Shown here piece after piece: positions 35,300-48,744 of a DNA stretch of 64,000 bases (within the stretch, counting starts at the first letter, position 1; the number at the start of each line of letters is the position of its first letter). The position numbers and the translations under genes were made by a program. Source of the DNA: Lunularia cruciata. Lineage: Eukaryota; Streptophyta; Marchantiopsida; Lunulariales; Lunulariaceae. The notes under the pieces are model-generated. The model saw nothing but the letters and a program-made list of their open reading frames with translations. It was not told the DNA's origin and searched no databases. The stretch covers positions 65,290,944 to 65,354,943 of the forward strand of contig OX419755.1 of the NCBI GenBank assembly GCA_948567375.1, read 5' to 3'.

Positions 35300-38200
35300 T
35301 CAATTTGGCTTGGTTGCCAAGAGTAGATCGGTTCATCATCACTTTAGGGTTGGTTGCTAGGAGTAGATAGGTAGTACCCACGAGTTCTAGCTCGAGTAGT
35401 GTTGGTGGAGCTAGTGGAGGTGCACTAGCTAGAGATAGTGCTTCCACAAGTGGAGGTACCATTGTAAGAGATGGTGTGGTATCAGGGTTTAACCCCATGG
35501 TGGAGTTCTTCTAGTGTTTGAGGCAAAATTACTAGGGAGTGCGGACTAACAAGTTGAGGAGCTTGCAAGAGTTCCAACAGAAGGCTAGAGAGAGCCTATG
35601 CAAGACATACACTTATATGAGACAACTAATCAGTTTCATTAAGGGTGTTATTGAGGCCCATGCAGTCCAGTTTTGGTATGGGATACTGGATAGGGAGTTA
35701 CGATGTAAGTTTGTGATGCTACATTGTTACTCTAAACTTTGCCTACTTTGGTAGTGTTCTTTGGTTTGGCTGAGCATATTGAGCTCAACATGGTGGAAGA
35801 GAGGGTGGTGCCATTTGGATTTGGTAGGGAGACCTTATCCCTAACTATTACTTCTTTTAGAGTGCACCATGCCCAATTGGTTTTTGAGGACAAGCCAAAT
35901 CCTCTAGAGTGAGTATAGGGCCTAGTGGAGCTAGATCCTTACCTTCATTTTTGGATCAACAACAGCCAATGAGTAGTGGTGTTGCTTGTTAGACTTGTGG
36001 ACCTCACCATAGGATAGAGTGTACTCAGGGCAGTGGATTTGATACCTCTGGTGCATCACAGCCAGTACAAAGACAGTGTGATCATTGTCACAGATATGGT
36101 CACTCTAGTGACCGGTGCTTTGACCTGCACTTGGAGTTACGGGGTGGTAGGGTGGCTATGGCAGGTAGTAGAGGGGCTCCAGTTCATGGAGGACAAGGTG
36201 GTAGAGGTGGTGGTAGAGGATCTACACCTAGTAGGGGTGCAATACCTGCACTTACTTCCAATACAACTATGGCTACTTGGATTGAGCAGTTGGAGTAGAG
36301 ATTGGCTAGTATGGCTATTGCTTAGAGGAGATCAGATTTGGGTGCAGAAGCTTCCACCTCATATGTTGGTGATAGAGATGCACTGGAATTCATGTGCGGA
36401 GCAACACAGGTGGATGCATCTACAACAATGACTAGAAGTGCAATACATGCTTTAGAGCCTAAAGGAGCATAAGTGGAGTTTGGATCCATAGAGAAGAGAG
36501 GTTGGAAGATAGGTTGGAAGATAGGTTAGACTTCCACAGTCTTTCACATTCTCTTAGGTATTGCAAACGACATCCATGGCTCCTAGACGTCCCAATGTAG
36601 GTGTGGTAGGAAGTAATGAGGTGCATGATAGACTACCTACTAATCAGCCACCTGCTACTACACAGATTGAGTCAAGCACGATGTTGGAGGCGGCTTAGCT
36701 GATTATGCGTTGCTCTTTTTTTTAGCCAATGACATGTTTACATTAGGAGTTGACCCAACCCCAATGTTCTGGTTGGCTGCCACGCTTTGTGAGAGTAGGA
36801 TAATGTGGTCCCTACTACTAGAGTAGAGATGGTTGATAGTGGAGTTGACTTGGTTGAGAAGCATGGGATTTGCTCAGTGACCAGTGGTTTATGGTAAGCA
36901 ACAATAGTTAGACTATAGGATTTGCCAACAAGACTAGCCTTTGAGAGAACGCGGTTCACACCTAGTGTTGTCCTATTGGATAACCAAATGAGGATTTTCC
37001 ATTTGGTAGGACCTTCAGGGAAGGTCTATACACCATAGAGAGTCTTGTTAGACTCTTGTGCGTAGCCTCTTATGTTGGAGAAGGCTGCAATAGTTGGTCT
37101 GGAACTACAAAAGACCAATGTGTAGAGATGTCCATTTCAAATCCTAACATCTCTAGGTGGTGGTTTGACATAGTTTATCACACGTAGGGAGCTTGTTGTC
37201 TAGGTTCAACCTGGTCATCCAATTGGTAGCTCAGTGGTGAGAGCTCAAGCTATTACGACAATAGCTGAGTCATACAATGTGCTAGTTGGGGGAGCAATGT
37301 TATACCCCATAGGTTCCAACATTGACTATTGGAAGGAAATAACCTCCTATAGACCAAGTTGGTAGACAGGTGAGGGACGGGTATGTTGCCTACCAATATG
37401 CTTTAGTAGTGGCAGTCTTGGCTCATTATAGTTTGGGACCATGGAAGCATCAGTTTTAACTTTTAATGGTGCAGTTACTTGGCCTGGTGACTTGTTGGAG
37501 GGGAACACCCATGCAGAGGATACTCCAATACTAGAGGAAATCACTTGAATTTGGAGTACAAGTGGGATTGTTCCATCCACCTTGGATGTTCCATTGTGGA
37601 GTTCAGAGGATGCATTGCAACAACATGCAAATCATTTGGTGCAATAGGCTTGGGGTGGAGCCTTTGTACCATCAGGAGATGAGTGTGAGAATGAGCCTCT
37701 AAAGTCAATTACTTTGACACCTTTGGATACCATACTCATTGCTTGGTAGTATTTTTGAGTAGGGGGAGTATGTCTATTGGAGTTGTTTGGTAGGATTAGC
37801 ACCAAGCTAGCTACAATAGTATAGACGTGTATATGAGTATAGAGGTACTTGTATGTGGAGAGAGATGAGACTGTTAGGCGAGTCTCTCTACATCATATGA
37901 CACACTTGGCTTACCAGTATCTTGAGTTATTATCAATGTCAACAGTTAGAGGTTACTAGAAGGCACTACCAATAGACATTTCCTTATTGGAGGTGCATGA
38001 TCTGGAGAGACATGGGCATGTTTACTTGGTGATTTCAGGATGACCATGTTAGGAGCATACACGTGCTGGTTAAGGTTTGGATCTTCAAGATCCTTTATTT
38101 GGTGTGTTTTGGGAGATGTTATAGATACTACAACATCTCTAGGTTCATTAGTCAATTTCTCCCGCTTACATTTTGGAGAACATTCCTTTGATGGGTGATT

Positions 38201-41200
38201 CTTGTACCCGGGTGGTGGTAAGTACACATCAGGTCCATTCTTAGATGAGATCTACTATATTGTTAGATGCAGCCAGAGTGGGATCACATGCTCATTGTCT
38301 TTGTCTTTGGTGGACAAACCTCTTACCCAAAGAGGTTCTACAACATGCATATGATGGGATTCAATGACAAGACCGCATCCTTGTTGATGACATCTTGGAT
38401 GTTGGGCGTCAATTAGATAGTGGTAGTGGTTGATAGGTCACCTATGGTAGTGGTAAATCTAGTTGGATAGCCTAGAGCCACATTTCCCACACTCATGAGT
38501 TTCTTTGACTCTCATGCTTTTTAAGAGGGAGGACTTGGACTTGTTTGGGACTCACTATTACAATAGTTGGTGGAGCCAAACACCAATGAGAGACAATGTG
38601 CGATAGGTTTTTGCACCGGTATTACTGCTGTTCCAATAGTGTCAGAGGCATCCAGACATCAAGTGTTAGGTCAAGCTATAGAGTTAAATTGTTTGACCTA
38701 GATTTTGAGCCTTGGCTTGGTAGAGCAGCGTAGAATGTGCTTGATAGGCATCACCACTCAGACACTTGTGAGCCCTATGCTTATCAAGATGATTTAGGCA
38801 CATGCTGAGGGCGATGGACCAAGTAGACAAGGTATTCTTGGGACATAGCGAGTGGCTACTAAGGAGGGTGGTTTACTTGGAGTCCATCTAGGTGAGCATG
38901 GGCTACTTGGATTACACTCTTGGTCCACTTGGGATGTAGCCAGAGGACATGTGGAGCTTGCATCGAGAGTAGAGGGAGTTTTTCACACAGAGGTTGGGAC
39001 CTCTAGTGGTCGGGGGCATGACACTATTGCTTCTAAGGGCCCAATGTAGTAGCCAATTAGCACATCTTCCACTCCTACTATATTTACAAAGGATACTTGG
39101 GAGCCACATCTTGGACCCAAGCCTATAGGAGAGGAAAGACATAGGGTTTGGAGGTTATTGAGGAGCTACACTAGTTGTTTTGCATTTAGTATGAAGGATT
39201 TGAGTGCTCCAAAGGAACTTGTTATATAGATTGAGCTGACTAGCAATACATCAATTTTCCAACATCCTTATCAATAAAGTGATATAGAAAGGACATTGAT
39301 TCAAAGCTAGAGTAGTGACCTTTTTAAGGCTAGTTTGGTGGAGATCTCACATGGAGAGTATGCATCAGCTACAGTGATGCCAACCAAGAAGGATAAGCAT
39401 GACAACTACACAAATAGGCAAATGTGTGGAGATTACCATCCTATCAACTGACAAACCAGGGTTGATCGGTATGCCATGCATACAACGGAGGAGACTTTTG
39501 ATACAATTGGGCATGCAAAGGTCTTCAGTACTTTGGATCTTTGAGTGGGATATCATTTGTTGCCAACCAAAGAGCAAGACAAGTCCAAGACAATATTCTA
39601 GGCTATTGATCCTCATGGTAAGGATGTGTTATATCAATGAAGGTTCTTACGATTTGGGTTAAAGAACACTCTTGCCAAGTTCTAGAGGGTCATAAGATCC
39701 TAGTTGGATTGGATTTTGCTCGGTGCTATATTGATGACATTTTGGTCTATAGCACTATTGTGGAGGAGCATGAGAGATAGTTGTTGGAGATGTTTGAGAG
39801 TGTGAGATCTCATGGACTCAAATTACATCCTAGGAAGTGTAGGTTCTTCCATGAGCAAGTTGAGTATTTGGGTCACACTATGTACCCTAGAGGAATCAGT
39901 GTTCAGCCACCAAGGTGTATGCTATTGCATGTATTCCTTGGGCTATAGATGTGAGCAAAGTGTGAGTATTCCTTGGGTTGGCAAACTTCTATTGTCGTTA
40001 TGTTAGAGGATTTAGTGCCATTGCCAAGGCCTTGACTAATCTAACCAAGCTAACACAGGAGTGGTGTTGGGGAGATGAGCAAGAGAGAGCTTTTGTAGAG
40101 CTCAAGGAGAGGTTGACATGCGCTCCTATTTTGAGGAGACTGATCAAAGGATGACCATTTTAGGTTCATATTGATTGGAGTGTATTGGGGCTTGGAGCAG
40201 TGCTCACCCAACATGATGATGAGGAGAAGGAGTTTGTGGTGGCCTATGCCATTGGCTCCAACAATTCAACAAAGATGAAGTATATTTCATATGAGGGAGA
40301 GTGCTTGGTGGTAGTTTGGGCAATAGCACATTTCCAATGTTACTTATTTGGTAATCTCTTCACTCTCATCATTGATCATCAAACGCTGAAGTGGTTGATG
40401 GAGTCCAAAAAGCTCTTAGGGAAGCTTGCATGATGGACACTGATTTTCCAAGAGTATAAACCACGGTTATTCATAGACCTAGAGTGGTGAACCGTGATGT
40501 AGATAGGTTGAGTAGAAACCCATGTCCCAACTAGTAGGATCAAATTGGAGCATGTTGGCATGGTGAGGTAGATGAGGATATGGTGCCAAGCTCTCAAGGA
40601 AAGTTGCATGATGTGCTCTGATTTTCCAAGAGTATGATTTCACTATTATTCATAGACCTAGAGTGGTGAATCGTGATGCAGATGGTTGAGTAGAAACCCA
40701 TGTTCCAGCCAACAAGATCAATTGGATCACATTGGCATGGTGAGATAGATTAGGAGATTGTGCCAGAGTGGCATGCATTGGATTTTCTTTGTATATTTTT
40801 TGTAGCTTTGGTGGTATCTCTCTCAACACGCAGAGGAGGAGTGATTGAATTCACTGATCCAAAGAGTGAAGATATTGGTACTATATAGCGAGACATTCAT
40901 GATGATGTCTTAGTGATGTACTATGTTTGCACTAGTTTTGTGGGTGGCATAGTTGGGACCAAAGAGAGACCTTGTCCTTTAGTAACCCAAGCAATTTAGA
41001 TTGGAGTGCAAACACCTTTTGCGTGTATGGGAAGATGGTAGAGTGCAAGTAGTACCACTTCCATTTCAGAGACTACAGTTGGTCCGTCATGCTCATGACT
41101 ACAGTTGGTCCGTCATGCTCATGACTACAGTTGGTCCGTCATGCTCATGAAGAGCTAGGACATTTTTGAGTAAAGCGTACATATAGCATACTCTAAAGTC

Positions 41201-41985
41201 ATTATTGATGGCATGGTATGCAGACCAAGGTGCAACAATTTGTTATCAGATGTGTGGTTTATGACCAAGTTAGAGCATCATTCAATGCCTCTACGCCATC
41301 ATTACACCCCTTACCTATCATGGGATTGGGTTACCGTTGGAGTTTGGACTTTGCTCAACCTTTATTACTGACTGTGAGACATCGTCTATATATTTTGGTG
41401 ATGGTAGAGCACTTCTCCAAGTGGATTGAGTTGGTGGCACTTCTTGATAAGTCTAGTGAAGGGACATTTTACTTGTTCTTGTATCGAGTTCTTAGTCATT
41501 TTGGTGCACCAGCTGAGGTTTTGACTGATCAAGGTACATAGTTCTTGGGGGAGTTTCAGGTCTTGTGTGATAAGAATTTGATTGATCATTATACTACATC
41601 CCAAGATCAACCTGAGACAAATGGCTTAACAAAGAGAGTGGTTTAGACGGTGAAGAGAGGATTGCAAAAGTATGGTTTGTAGAGAGGCCACTTGGGAGAT
41701 TAGGATCTCCAATTACCTTGGTTGGCCATGGGCTATTGGTTCAGCCAGCAAGTCTCCTTAGCATCCTTCTCTCCTTACTTCCTACGCTATGGACAAGATC
41801 CAGATTTACTTGTAGCCATTCATCAAGACGCTATTGTGGTTTTGGACTTGGATGATCCAGATGTATGGATGAGCGCATGTTCTCAACAAGCAAAGATCTT
41901 TAAGAGAGTGATGCCGATGGCCTTTGAGAACTTGGTGATTGCTCAACATAGAGATACCTTACTCTATGCTACCATTTGAGGAGGA
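35300..41985 (+). mobile_element. Second Ty3/gypsy family, heavily decayed internal region
   Basis: A different family from the chromodomain element. Gag-like sequence about 35.3-36.0 kb, CCHC knuckle CDHCHRYGHSSDRCF near 36.08-36.12 kb, protease-like VLLDSCAQPL-type region near 37.05 kb, RT around 39.3-39.9 kb (MPTKKDKHDNYTNRQMCGDY; CYIDDILVYS), RNase H near 40.2-40.4 kb and integrase-like sequence near 41.2-41.9 kb. A purine run before TGTTATAGACC at about 41,986 could mark the start of the 3' LTR, but no matching 5' LTR was found, so both ends are approximate. Very many breaks; old. Confidence 0.7.
41071..41148 (+). repeat. 26-bp tandem repeat, three perfect copies
   Basis: Unit begins GACTACAGTTGGTCCG; the copies at 41,071, 41,097 and 41,123 are identical. 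It lies in the decayed second gypsy element, and its perfect identity contrasts with the age of its surroundings. Confidence 0.95.
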
Positions 41986-43494
41986 TGTTATAGACCCTCA
42001 ATCCATTGATTTCATCTAGAAGACTATGTATATCTACAGCAAATAGCCCCGATGACACTTAAAGTGTTGATAGGCCACATTATTTTGAGAGTGCATGAGA
42101 TTTTGCCATCTAGAGTCCTTTTGTTAGAAGGATGTGATGGTGTTGTTTGGAAGGATCATGTGCACAATTGTGCGTCATGCCACCTCCCAAACATTGATGG
42201 TACTATGGACCCAAGCTTGGCACTTGTATGTGCAAGCCTGAGGTGTATGTTATGTGGCTCTTCTGATGGAGCTGCTACTATGTTAGTGTGTAATAGCTAT
42301 TTGAGAGGATTGCAAATTGCATGTATGACTCCTCCCCTCATGGTGGTTCCTTAGAGATAGTGGTTATGTTCTAGATGTACTTGACCTATAGCTAGTTTAT
42401 TCTTTATATGGTATAGATTATAGACATGCAATTAACAATGGGGCTCCATAGCACCCAACCTTCTGATCTTTGTCCATCATAGGCTATACCATATACTTGG
42501 AGTAGATGGCTATCTGGATTTAGAGGGACCTAATTGCAAGTTAGGGGACAATTGTAGCACTTTAGAGTCTATGTATGATTTATGTGTGAGTTGTGCTTCT
42601 ATAGTGTATGATGCTGACAACAATGTATGTTGTGTAGCAATGTATATACGCATGATAGTTGTCATGCCATTTGTAGTGTCAAGTCTTTGAATATATAAAA
42701 ATGTTTTCATGTTGTGTGAGGAATTATGAACACATTTAATATTTTGTGAAAATTAATAATTTATTTATACTTTTGTAGGATGTTGTGATACTAATAAATT
42801 CTATCTTTGTAAGTTGAGGGAAGTGTGGATTTACTTCTTCGGGAGCGTAAAATCCTCTAATCCACTCTCTTCTAAATATTTACTTCTTCGGAAGAACCCT
42901 GCATTCTGAATACAGGACTGACCCTTTTTCGGAAGGTCATCCTACTGAAAAGTAGCTATTCAGGTGCAAGATCTTTGGAAGATGACAGGCCTGCCTTGGG
43001 ACGAGAGGGAGATCCTTTCCAAGAGGAACTACCGGTGGTAACACAGATTTTAAGATCATGAAAAGAGCCTCTTGAAGTTAGCTCGCACAAGTGGAAAGCG
43101 ATCGGTGATTGAATACCGTTGTAGCAAAGAAGCGGGAAGAAGTATAAGCTTGGACAATTCCAATAAATGAAGTGGTAATCAAATAAATGAAGTGACAATC
43201 ATAATTAGTTCCAATCATCGAACATGCTCAACATAGTCAACTTGTATAATATTCACAAGATGGGAAAAATGGTAATTTTGAGATTTTGTGTACATTTCAG
43301 TTTGCATGATGTTGAGACAAAATAAACAAGGTAGACTCGGTGGCTTGATTAGGGTGCTAAATATTCTCAAAGAAGTTTGAGAAGAGATAAATTTTGAGAA
43401 GTCTTCACTAATAGATAGAAGAAATCCGCAGTTTCAGATCCATTGAAAATATCAATCAAATTATGAATACTAAAGAGAACTATACTTGATTGGC
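41986..43494. other. Possible 3' LTR remnant and unassigned DNA
   Basis: The first few hundred bases may be the 3' LTR of the second gypsy family. From about 42,840 to 43,200 the composition shifts (less AT-rich), with a minus-strand frame of 80 residues that I do not recognise. No gene call. Confidence 0.35.
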
Positions 43495-44090
43495 TCTTTG
43501 GCTTTGGAAGGATGTGAAATCTTTTTTAGAGAAGATTGTGATGAGGAATTTTGTAACTTTAGAACCAAGTTTGAAATCTCTTATAAATTCAGTCTGAGCA
43601 ATACTAAACATAGTATATTGGGTTGACTATATGCCCTCATGATGGTTGTTTTGGATCTTTGGCTTTGCGAGGATGTGAAAGCTTTTTTAGAGAAGATTGT
43701 GATGGGGAATTTTGTAATTAAAGAACCAACTTTGAAATCTCTTATAAATTCAGTTTGAGAAATACTAAACATATATATTGGGTTGACTATATGCCTCATG
43801 ATGGTTGTTTTGTCATTCTTTGGTAGATGGAAAAAAGTAAATTGAGGCCATATAGAAAGATGGAAGAACTTGTTTTTTTGTTTTTTTTTGTTTTTTGCAT
43901 TGCTAAGGTACTATATTGGGCTGACTTGATGGATAAAAGAAGGTTGAGGCAATTTTTTAGAGAATATGAGAAGAGGCAACTTTCTAAAATCTCCCCTAAT
44001 GGTGGAAGAAGGATGAAGTTTAAGATTTTTGTAAATCTCAAATTGGTGCATTGCTAAAGTGTACTACACTAGGTTGACTCTATGAATTAG
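43495..44090. repeat. 161-bp tandem repeat, two good copies and a diverged third
   Basis: GCTTTGGAAGGATGTGAAA at 43,501 recurs as GCTTTGCGAGGATGTGAAA at 43,662; both are followed by TTTTTTAGAGAAGATTGTGA and end near GGGTTGACTATATGC. A weaker third copy runs to about 44,090 (TTTTTTAGAGAATATGAGAA, then AGGTTGACTCTATG). Confidence 0.8.
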
Positions 44091-44129
44091 GATGTTAATC
44101 TGCTTTGAGAGCTTAAGTGTAAGACTGAT

Positions 44130-45000
44130 ATCTTATATTGCACCAAGTACCTTGTCTACAACAATGAGGTTTAACCTAGGTTTGGTACATGAGTATGCAT
44201 CTTCATTACTCACTTGTGAGTGTTTTTCTACACTAAATGCCACATTGGTCCATATGACATGGTGTCCTTTTGGAGGACAAAGGATAACTACCAATGATGT
44301 CATCAAGGATATAGTGTTTGTTATGGCATGAGAAAGTGGATACCTTATTTGGAGGGATTGAAAGTATGCTTTTGTAGACAACACATGTCTAAGCAAATTT
44401 TTACTTGGTTAGATGATCAAGTGACAACTATAGATGTTGTGGTTACAAACCTTATGGGGGATGCAATTTGGAGAGAGTGATTACTCATCATTCAGGATGG
44501 GCGGAAAATGGAGCAACAACATGTAAGGTCTCCAAGTATAAGGGAATGTAGCAAAGTCACCTCTTTGTTCCTCTACCCTTGGAGTTATATAGAGCAATAG
44601 ATACAAAATTCTACACATTTATTAGAAAGTGCACGAGAGCTCATCATATTAGACATCATGGTTACCACTCTACCTCTCATATTTTGTGGCATATTCTAGA
44701 TCACTTGTGTCCATTGCTTTGTAGAAAGCATTGGCTGGTGCAATCAATAGGAGAGAGACCACACTAGGTTATGCTTCTTTGGATGCTCTAGTAGTTTTTA
44801 GACCCTATAACTTGCATAGCTTGGACAACACTTAGGATGCTCAAGTAATTTGTAGACCTTGCAACTGACCTAGCTTGGATATATTAAGTGTTGAAGGGTA
44901 GATTTCTCATATCTATACTACTAGGACTTAGCACTATTTTACCTCTTTTGTTTCTCCCTTGTAGAGCTTGATGTGGTCTTCACAATCATTTGTGTATTGT
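44130..45000 (+). mobile_element. 5'-truncated copy of the LINE-like element
   Basis: Parallels 17,480-18,262: ACCTAGGTTTGGT, the Cys-containing segment with HMTWCPFGGQRITTNDVI (cleaner here than at 17.55 kb), the region before the tail, and the shared 3' end ATTTTACCTCTTTTGT...TTGTAGAGCTTGATG. It lacks the RT palm, as expected for a truncated non-LTR insertion. Several stops and frame changes. Confidence 0.65.
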
Positions 45001-45699
45001 AGGCAATCCTTCATGTATTATAGGTAGTCACCTTTTTCCTCCATATTGATATTCTATGGATATGAATAGAAAAATATGGGGTACACACTATGTGGTTCCA
45101 TTAATAGTTCTACAAAGCTCTATATATTTCCTTATAACTTATTATGAAGAGTTGACTAAATTGATGCAAGGTGCGGGTTGGAGGAAGAAGAGGTCTCACT
45201 ATGGAGTTCCGATCAAGTTCCTCACTATTAGAAAACTCCATAATAGGTGGTTCATAGAAAATAAGGGATATTGAGTTTTCTATTGCCACTCCGTAATGCA
45301 CTAATTACACATTGGGGTTAATAAAGTGGGTAGTTTAGGTTAGGGTGAAAGGGGTGGCTGCCAAAGGGACCACAAAGATAGGTGATGTATGAGAGATCAA
45401 GATGAACCACACAAGAAGACAAGAAGGAGAAAAAGAGTAGAATAGCAAAAGAGTAATGCTTGTTGTGGGAAGAGGGCAAGTGAATTTAGTTTGAACTAGG
45501 AAGACTAGTGCAGTTTGTGTGAAGGTGCAAAGATTCTCAATTTTATTTCTTAAAAATTCATTGTTCAACTAGTTTGGAAAGTAATTCTTATCTTCCAAGC
45601 TTGAAGATTCTCAAATTCATTACTTAAAAACTAGTCAGAATATAATTCTTATCTTGCAAGGTAGTTCATTGTGTAGGTACCATCTTTGAAGTGAGAAGA
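45001..45699. other. Unassigned DNA between LINE fragment and Harbinger remnant
   Basis: No recognised gene. A loose ~75-bp duplication (GATTCTCAA...AATTCTTATCTT) occurs at about 45,531-45,665. Confidence 0.45.
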
Positions 45700-47250
45700 G
45701 TGGATCATGCCAAATCAAGTGTTATTTTTTGTGATCAAAAAATAGAAGAGGACAATAGAGGAGTACAGAGTCTAGTATAATATGCCAAGAGGGAGCACTC
45801 ATGGAGAATTAACTCAAAACATAAGGAAATGTATACAATGGTGTATACAATAAGATTTGGAGATCTTGGTGCAAAGATTAAAAGATGAACATGAAGATGG
45901 AGAACTTCATTTAGATATGCTAGAATTTTTGATTAGTGAGTGGGATTTTGCACATATGCATAGATACTTAGAACCTCGAGTTACTTATCCTCATAGTCAA
46001 GAATTTGTGATGAAGTATTTTAGAAATCTATAGCCAAAGGCCTTTTGCCAACTTACTAGAATTGATGTAATTCTTTTTCAACCTTGGTAGATTTGATTAG
46101 AACACACCCTATTTTTTAAAAGACCTATCAATGGGAGAAAAAACCAATGAGGCTCCGAGTAGCTTTAGCTCTTGATAGATTTGGGCATCAAGGTAATGGA
46201 GCATGTGTTGCGATGGGGTTAAACATTTTGGGCATTAATGTAGGTACAGTAATTGCCTTTACTAACCAAGTTATTAATGCCATATTAGATTTTATGAGGA
46301 GTCAATATGCATGGCATGAGCACAAGGAGAGGAGAAGGATATCCACTTTTTTGTACAAAAAGGTTTCCTTGGTTGTGTTGGTTTGGTAGATGGAACATTG
46401 TTTTCTCTTGCAGCTTGACCCATAGTCGATGGAGAAATATGTTTCAGCTGAAGGGCTTATATTCCATAAATGGTCAAGTGATTTGTGATGATAAAAGGGG
46501 AATTATACATTTTATGGGAGGTGAATGTTCTATATTTTGTTTTGTTCCTTTGTTTTTTAATAGCATTGATGCTTTTCTTTGTATCTTAAATGATTTTATT
46601 ATTACATGATTGTATTAAAGGGTTGTGGTTAGTTTGTTTATTATCATTGGTGCTCCTATTTATAAATTTTCATGATTTTATTATTGCATCACTGAATTTA
46701 AGGTTTGTGGTTGGTTTGTTTATTTGAAGGAATACCAAGATTATGTCACGACATGACTTGTTTCAAAATATCATCACTCTATAATGATTTGAACCAAAGA
46801 AGTGATGTCATAATTTTGAGTCTAAAGAGTATCTTTTAACTGATTCTAGTTATGTACCCATGCATCACATTGTCCCAACATTCAAGAAGGCCCAAACTAA
46901 GGGACAAGCAAGAGTTCAACAAATATTTGGTGAAGGCAAGGGTGATAAATGAGCATTGTATAGGGGTATTGAAAGCTACATGGCATTCTCTTTGTGAGCT
47001 TAGAGTGCAACTTAAAGATAATAGTAGAAGTGCATATTTTTTAAGGTGGGTTTCAATTTGTATTATTTTACATAACTACTTATTCAATAAGTGTGATGCT
47101 TGGTTAGAGGACAATGGCGGATTCACAGTAGAAACTCAAATAGATTTAGATATGACTTTGAATGGAATAGCGCTTGGTAGAGAAAAAAGTAGGTCCAAGG
47201 TGATGCAACAATGCCTTGCTCATCATGTGGATCATATATTGGAATGAATG
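45700..47250 (+). pseudogene. PIF/Harbinger (HARBI1-like) transposase pseudogene
   Basis: Harbinger DDE transposases cut and paste DNA transposons with 3-bp target duplications. Here the helix-turn-helix part (46,147-46,300: LDRFGHQGNGACVAMGL...GINVGTVIAFTNQVINAI) is followed in another frame by the first catalytic motif VGLVDGTLFS (Asp codon at 46,389), and in a third by KGLYSINGQVICDDKRGIIHFMGG-type sequence to 46,530. A GT-AG intron seems to follow (about 46,531-46,729). The second catalytic Asp sits in LLTDSSYVPMHHIVP (codon 46,842). The C-terminal part (46,852-47,247) reads ARVINEHCIGVLKATWHSL and ICIILHNYL. At least three frame changes plus stops: inactive. Upstream sequence from about 45,700 may be the N-terminus. 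Terminal inverted repeats were not found. Confidence 0.8.
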
Positions 47251-47454
47251 AGATCATGTTTCTATACAATAAAAATATCATTCTTCTTATTTTTTATATT
47301 TTGTATGGAATGTTTCTAGTATTTCTTCCATAGTATGTAATTCTTTTTAATTTCTTCCATACTTTAAAAAACATTTTTATATGTTGCTACCTTGACAAAA
47401 CCCAAGATTTCAAAAATTAATTTTTTTCCAGATCTGAAACAAGAATGCAAGATT

Positions 47455-47850
47455 GTGCTTACACCCACTAATACTTGGTGATGCTTGATGACACCCAACC
47501 TAGGGTACACTTGAAGTCATTGGGTATCACTAGATGATGCTTAAAACACTAAAAGTAACCGGATGGCATTGGCTGACGCCCAAGTGCTATAGAAAACATG
47601 CTAGATGGCATTGGGGGACATTGGTGTATTTGGCATGGTGACACCCATTGACTCTCACCCATAGATGTTAGGGGTATTGGGAGCAGCCGGTACAAGTGTA
47701 ATTAGACGGGTATTGCTTGTTGGTGCTCGATGTCGCTTAGCCATTGCCACGTGATGGCACTTGGGGACACCCAGAGGTGGTCCTCTTATATCATAGTTAG
47801 GTGCGTTGATTGGCAAGGTGGCGGGTGCATTGGTTGGCAAGGTGGTGTGC
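47455..47850. repeat. G-rich degenerate repeat patch (left)
   Basis: Irregular reiteration of TGGCATTGGGGGACATTGG, GGTGACACCCA and CTTGTTGGTGCTCGATG-like phrases; G-rich on the plus strand and much less AT-rich than its surroundings. Confidence 0.55.
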
Positions 47851-48744
47851 CACATGTTGCTACTCATGATTTGTATATTTTCTCATCAAACTGGTGTATT
47901 TTCTCGTGAGATACTCATTTAGTGAGTGCAATTTATATGAACAATTTGTCAAGTATGGGCTATATAAACCCTACTCCTTGTAGGTTGATTTCACATTCAA
48001 GCATTATTGGAAGTTTGGGAGCAATTCAACATAGTTTTGAGAGCAATTCAGCTTAGTGGTTTCCTAAGGAGGAAGGTGGATTTTGAAAAGTTCAGCAATT
48101 TGAAGTTTCAAAAAGGTGTACCGTTTGGGTCCTAAGTTTTCTTTGAGTTTTTGTGCTAAACAACAAGGTTCAAGAGTGTGGTGGGGTGGGGTTAAAATAG
48201 AGAGATTTTCATTTCAGGACAAGATTTCATGATTGTGCTTCTATGGCCAGGATTTGGGTCTGAGTAGAAGGGTTTAGGAGAGGTTCAAGAGCAGTTTCTA
48301 AGAGTAGGAGTAGAATTTTCTGAAAGGTGAGAGTAATGAAACAAGCAAGGAGCCCAACAACAAGGACTCCATGAATTTTGATTGTCAAATTCCTCCATTT
48401 TAGACCTAACATTTCCTATATTCTCCATGGTAGAAATCTGGAGCTATGAGAAGATTGTTGACAGTGAGTACATGAAGAAAACTCAAGAAGGAGATCGGCT
48501 TATCAGATTCTACACAATTCAACACCCTACAACCTTCATCAAATGTTGATGGATGGACAAACATCAAATTTGAGTAGCTACGGCAAGAACCAGGGAGGTT
48601 GATCTTGATGTAATAAGCCTCAAAAATCACACTTAGATTGCATTACTCACATCTTGAGGTATTTCTCTTTCTTTCTCTCTTTCTGATTTTGTCTACATGT
48701 TTGCTCTAGTTTTTAGAAGATTAAATTTTTTTTTGTGATTTATT
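47851..48744. other. Unassigned DNA between repeat patches
   Basis: No gene recognised. Includes a CT-rich run near 48,662-48,690. A few short frames without domains. Confidence 0.45.

Noticed and set aside
35472-35486. TGGTATCAGGG resembling a tRNA primer site
   Set aside because: It lies within the gag-like reading frame of the second gypsy family, and no LTR end precedes it.
33783-42681. 19-base match CATGCCATTTGTAGTGTC-like at 33,783 and 42,663 as LTR ends of the second gypsy element
   Set aside because: Similarity stops at once on both sides; probably chance.
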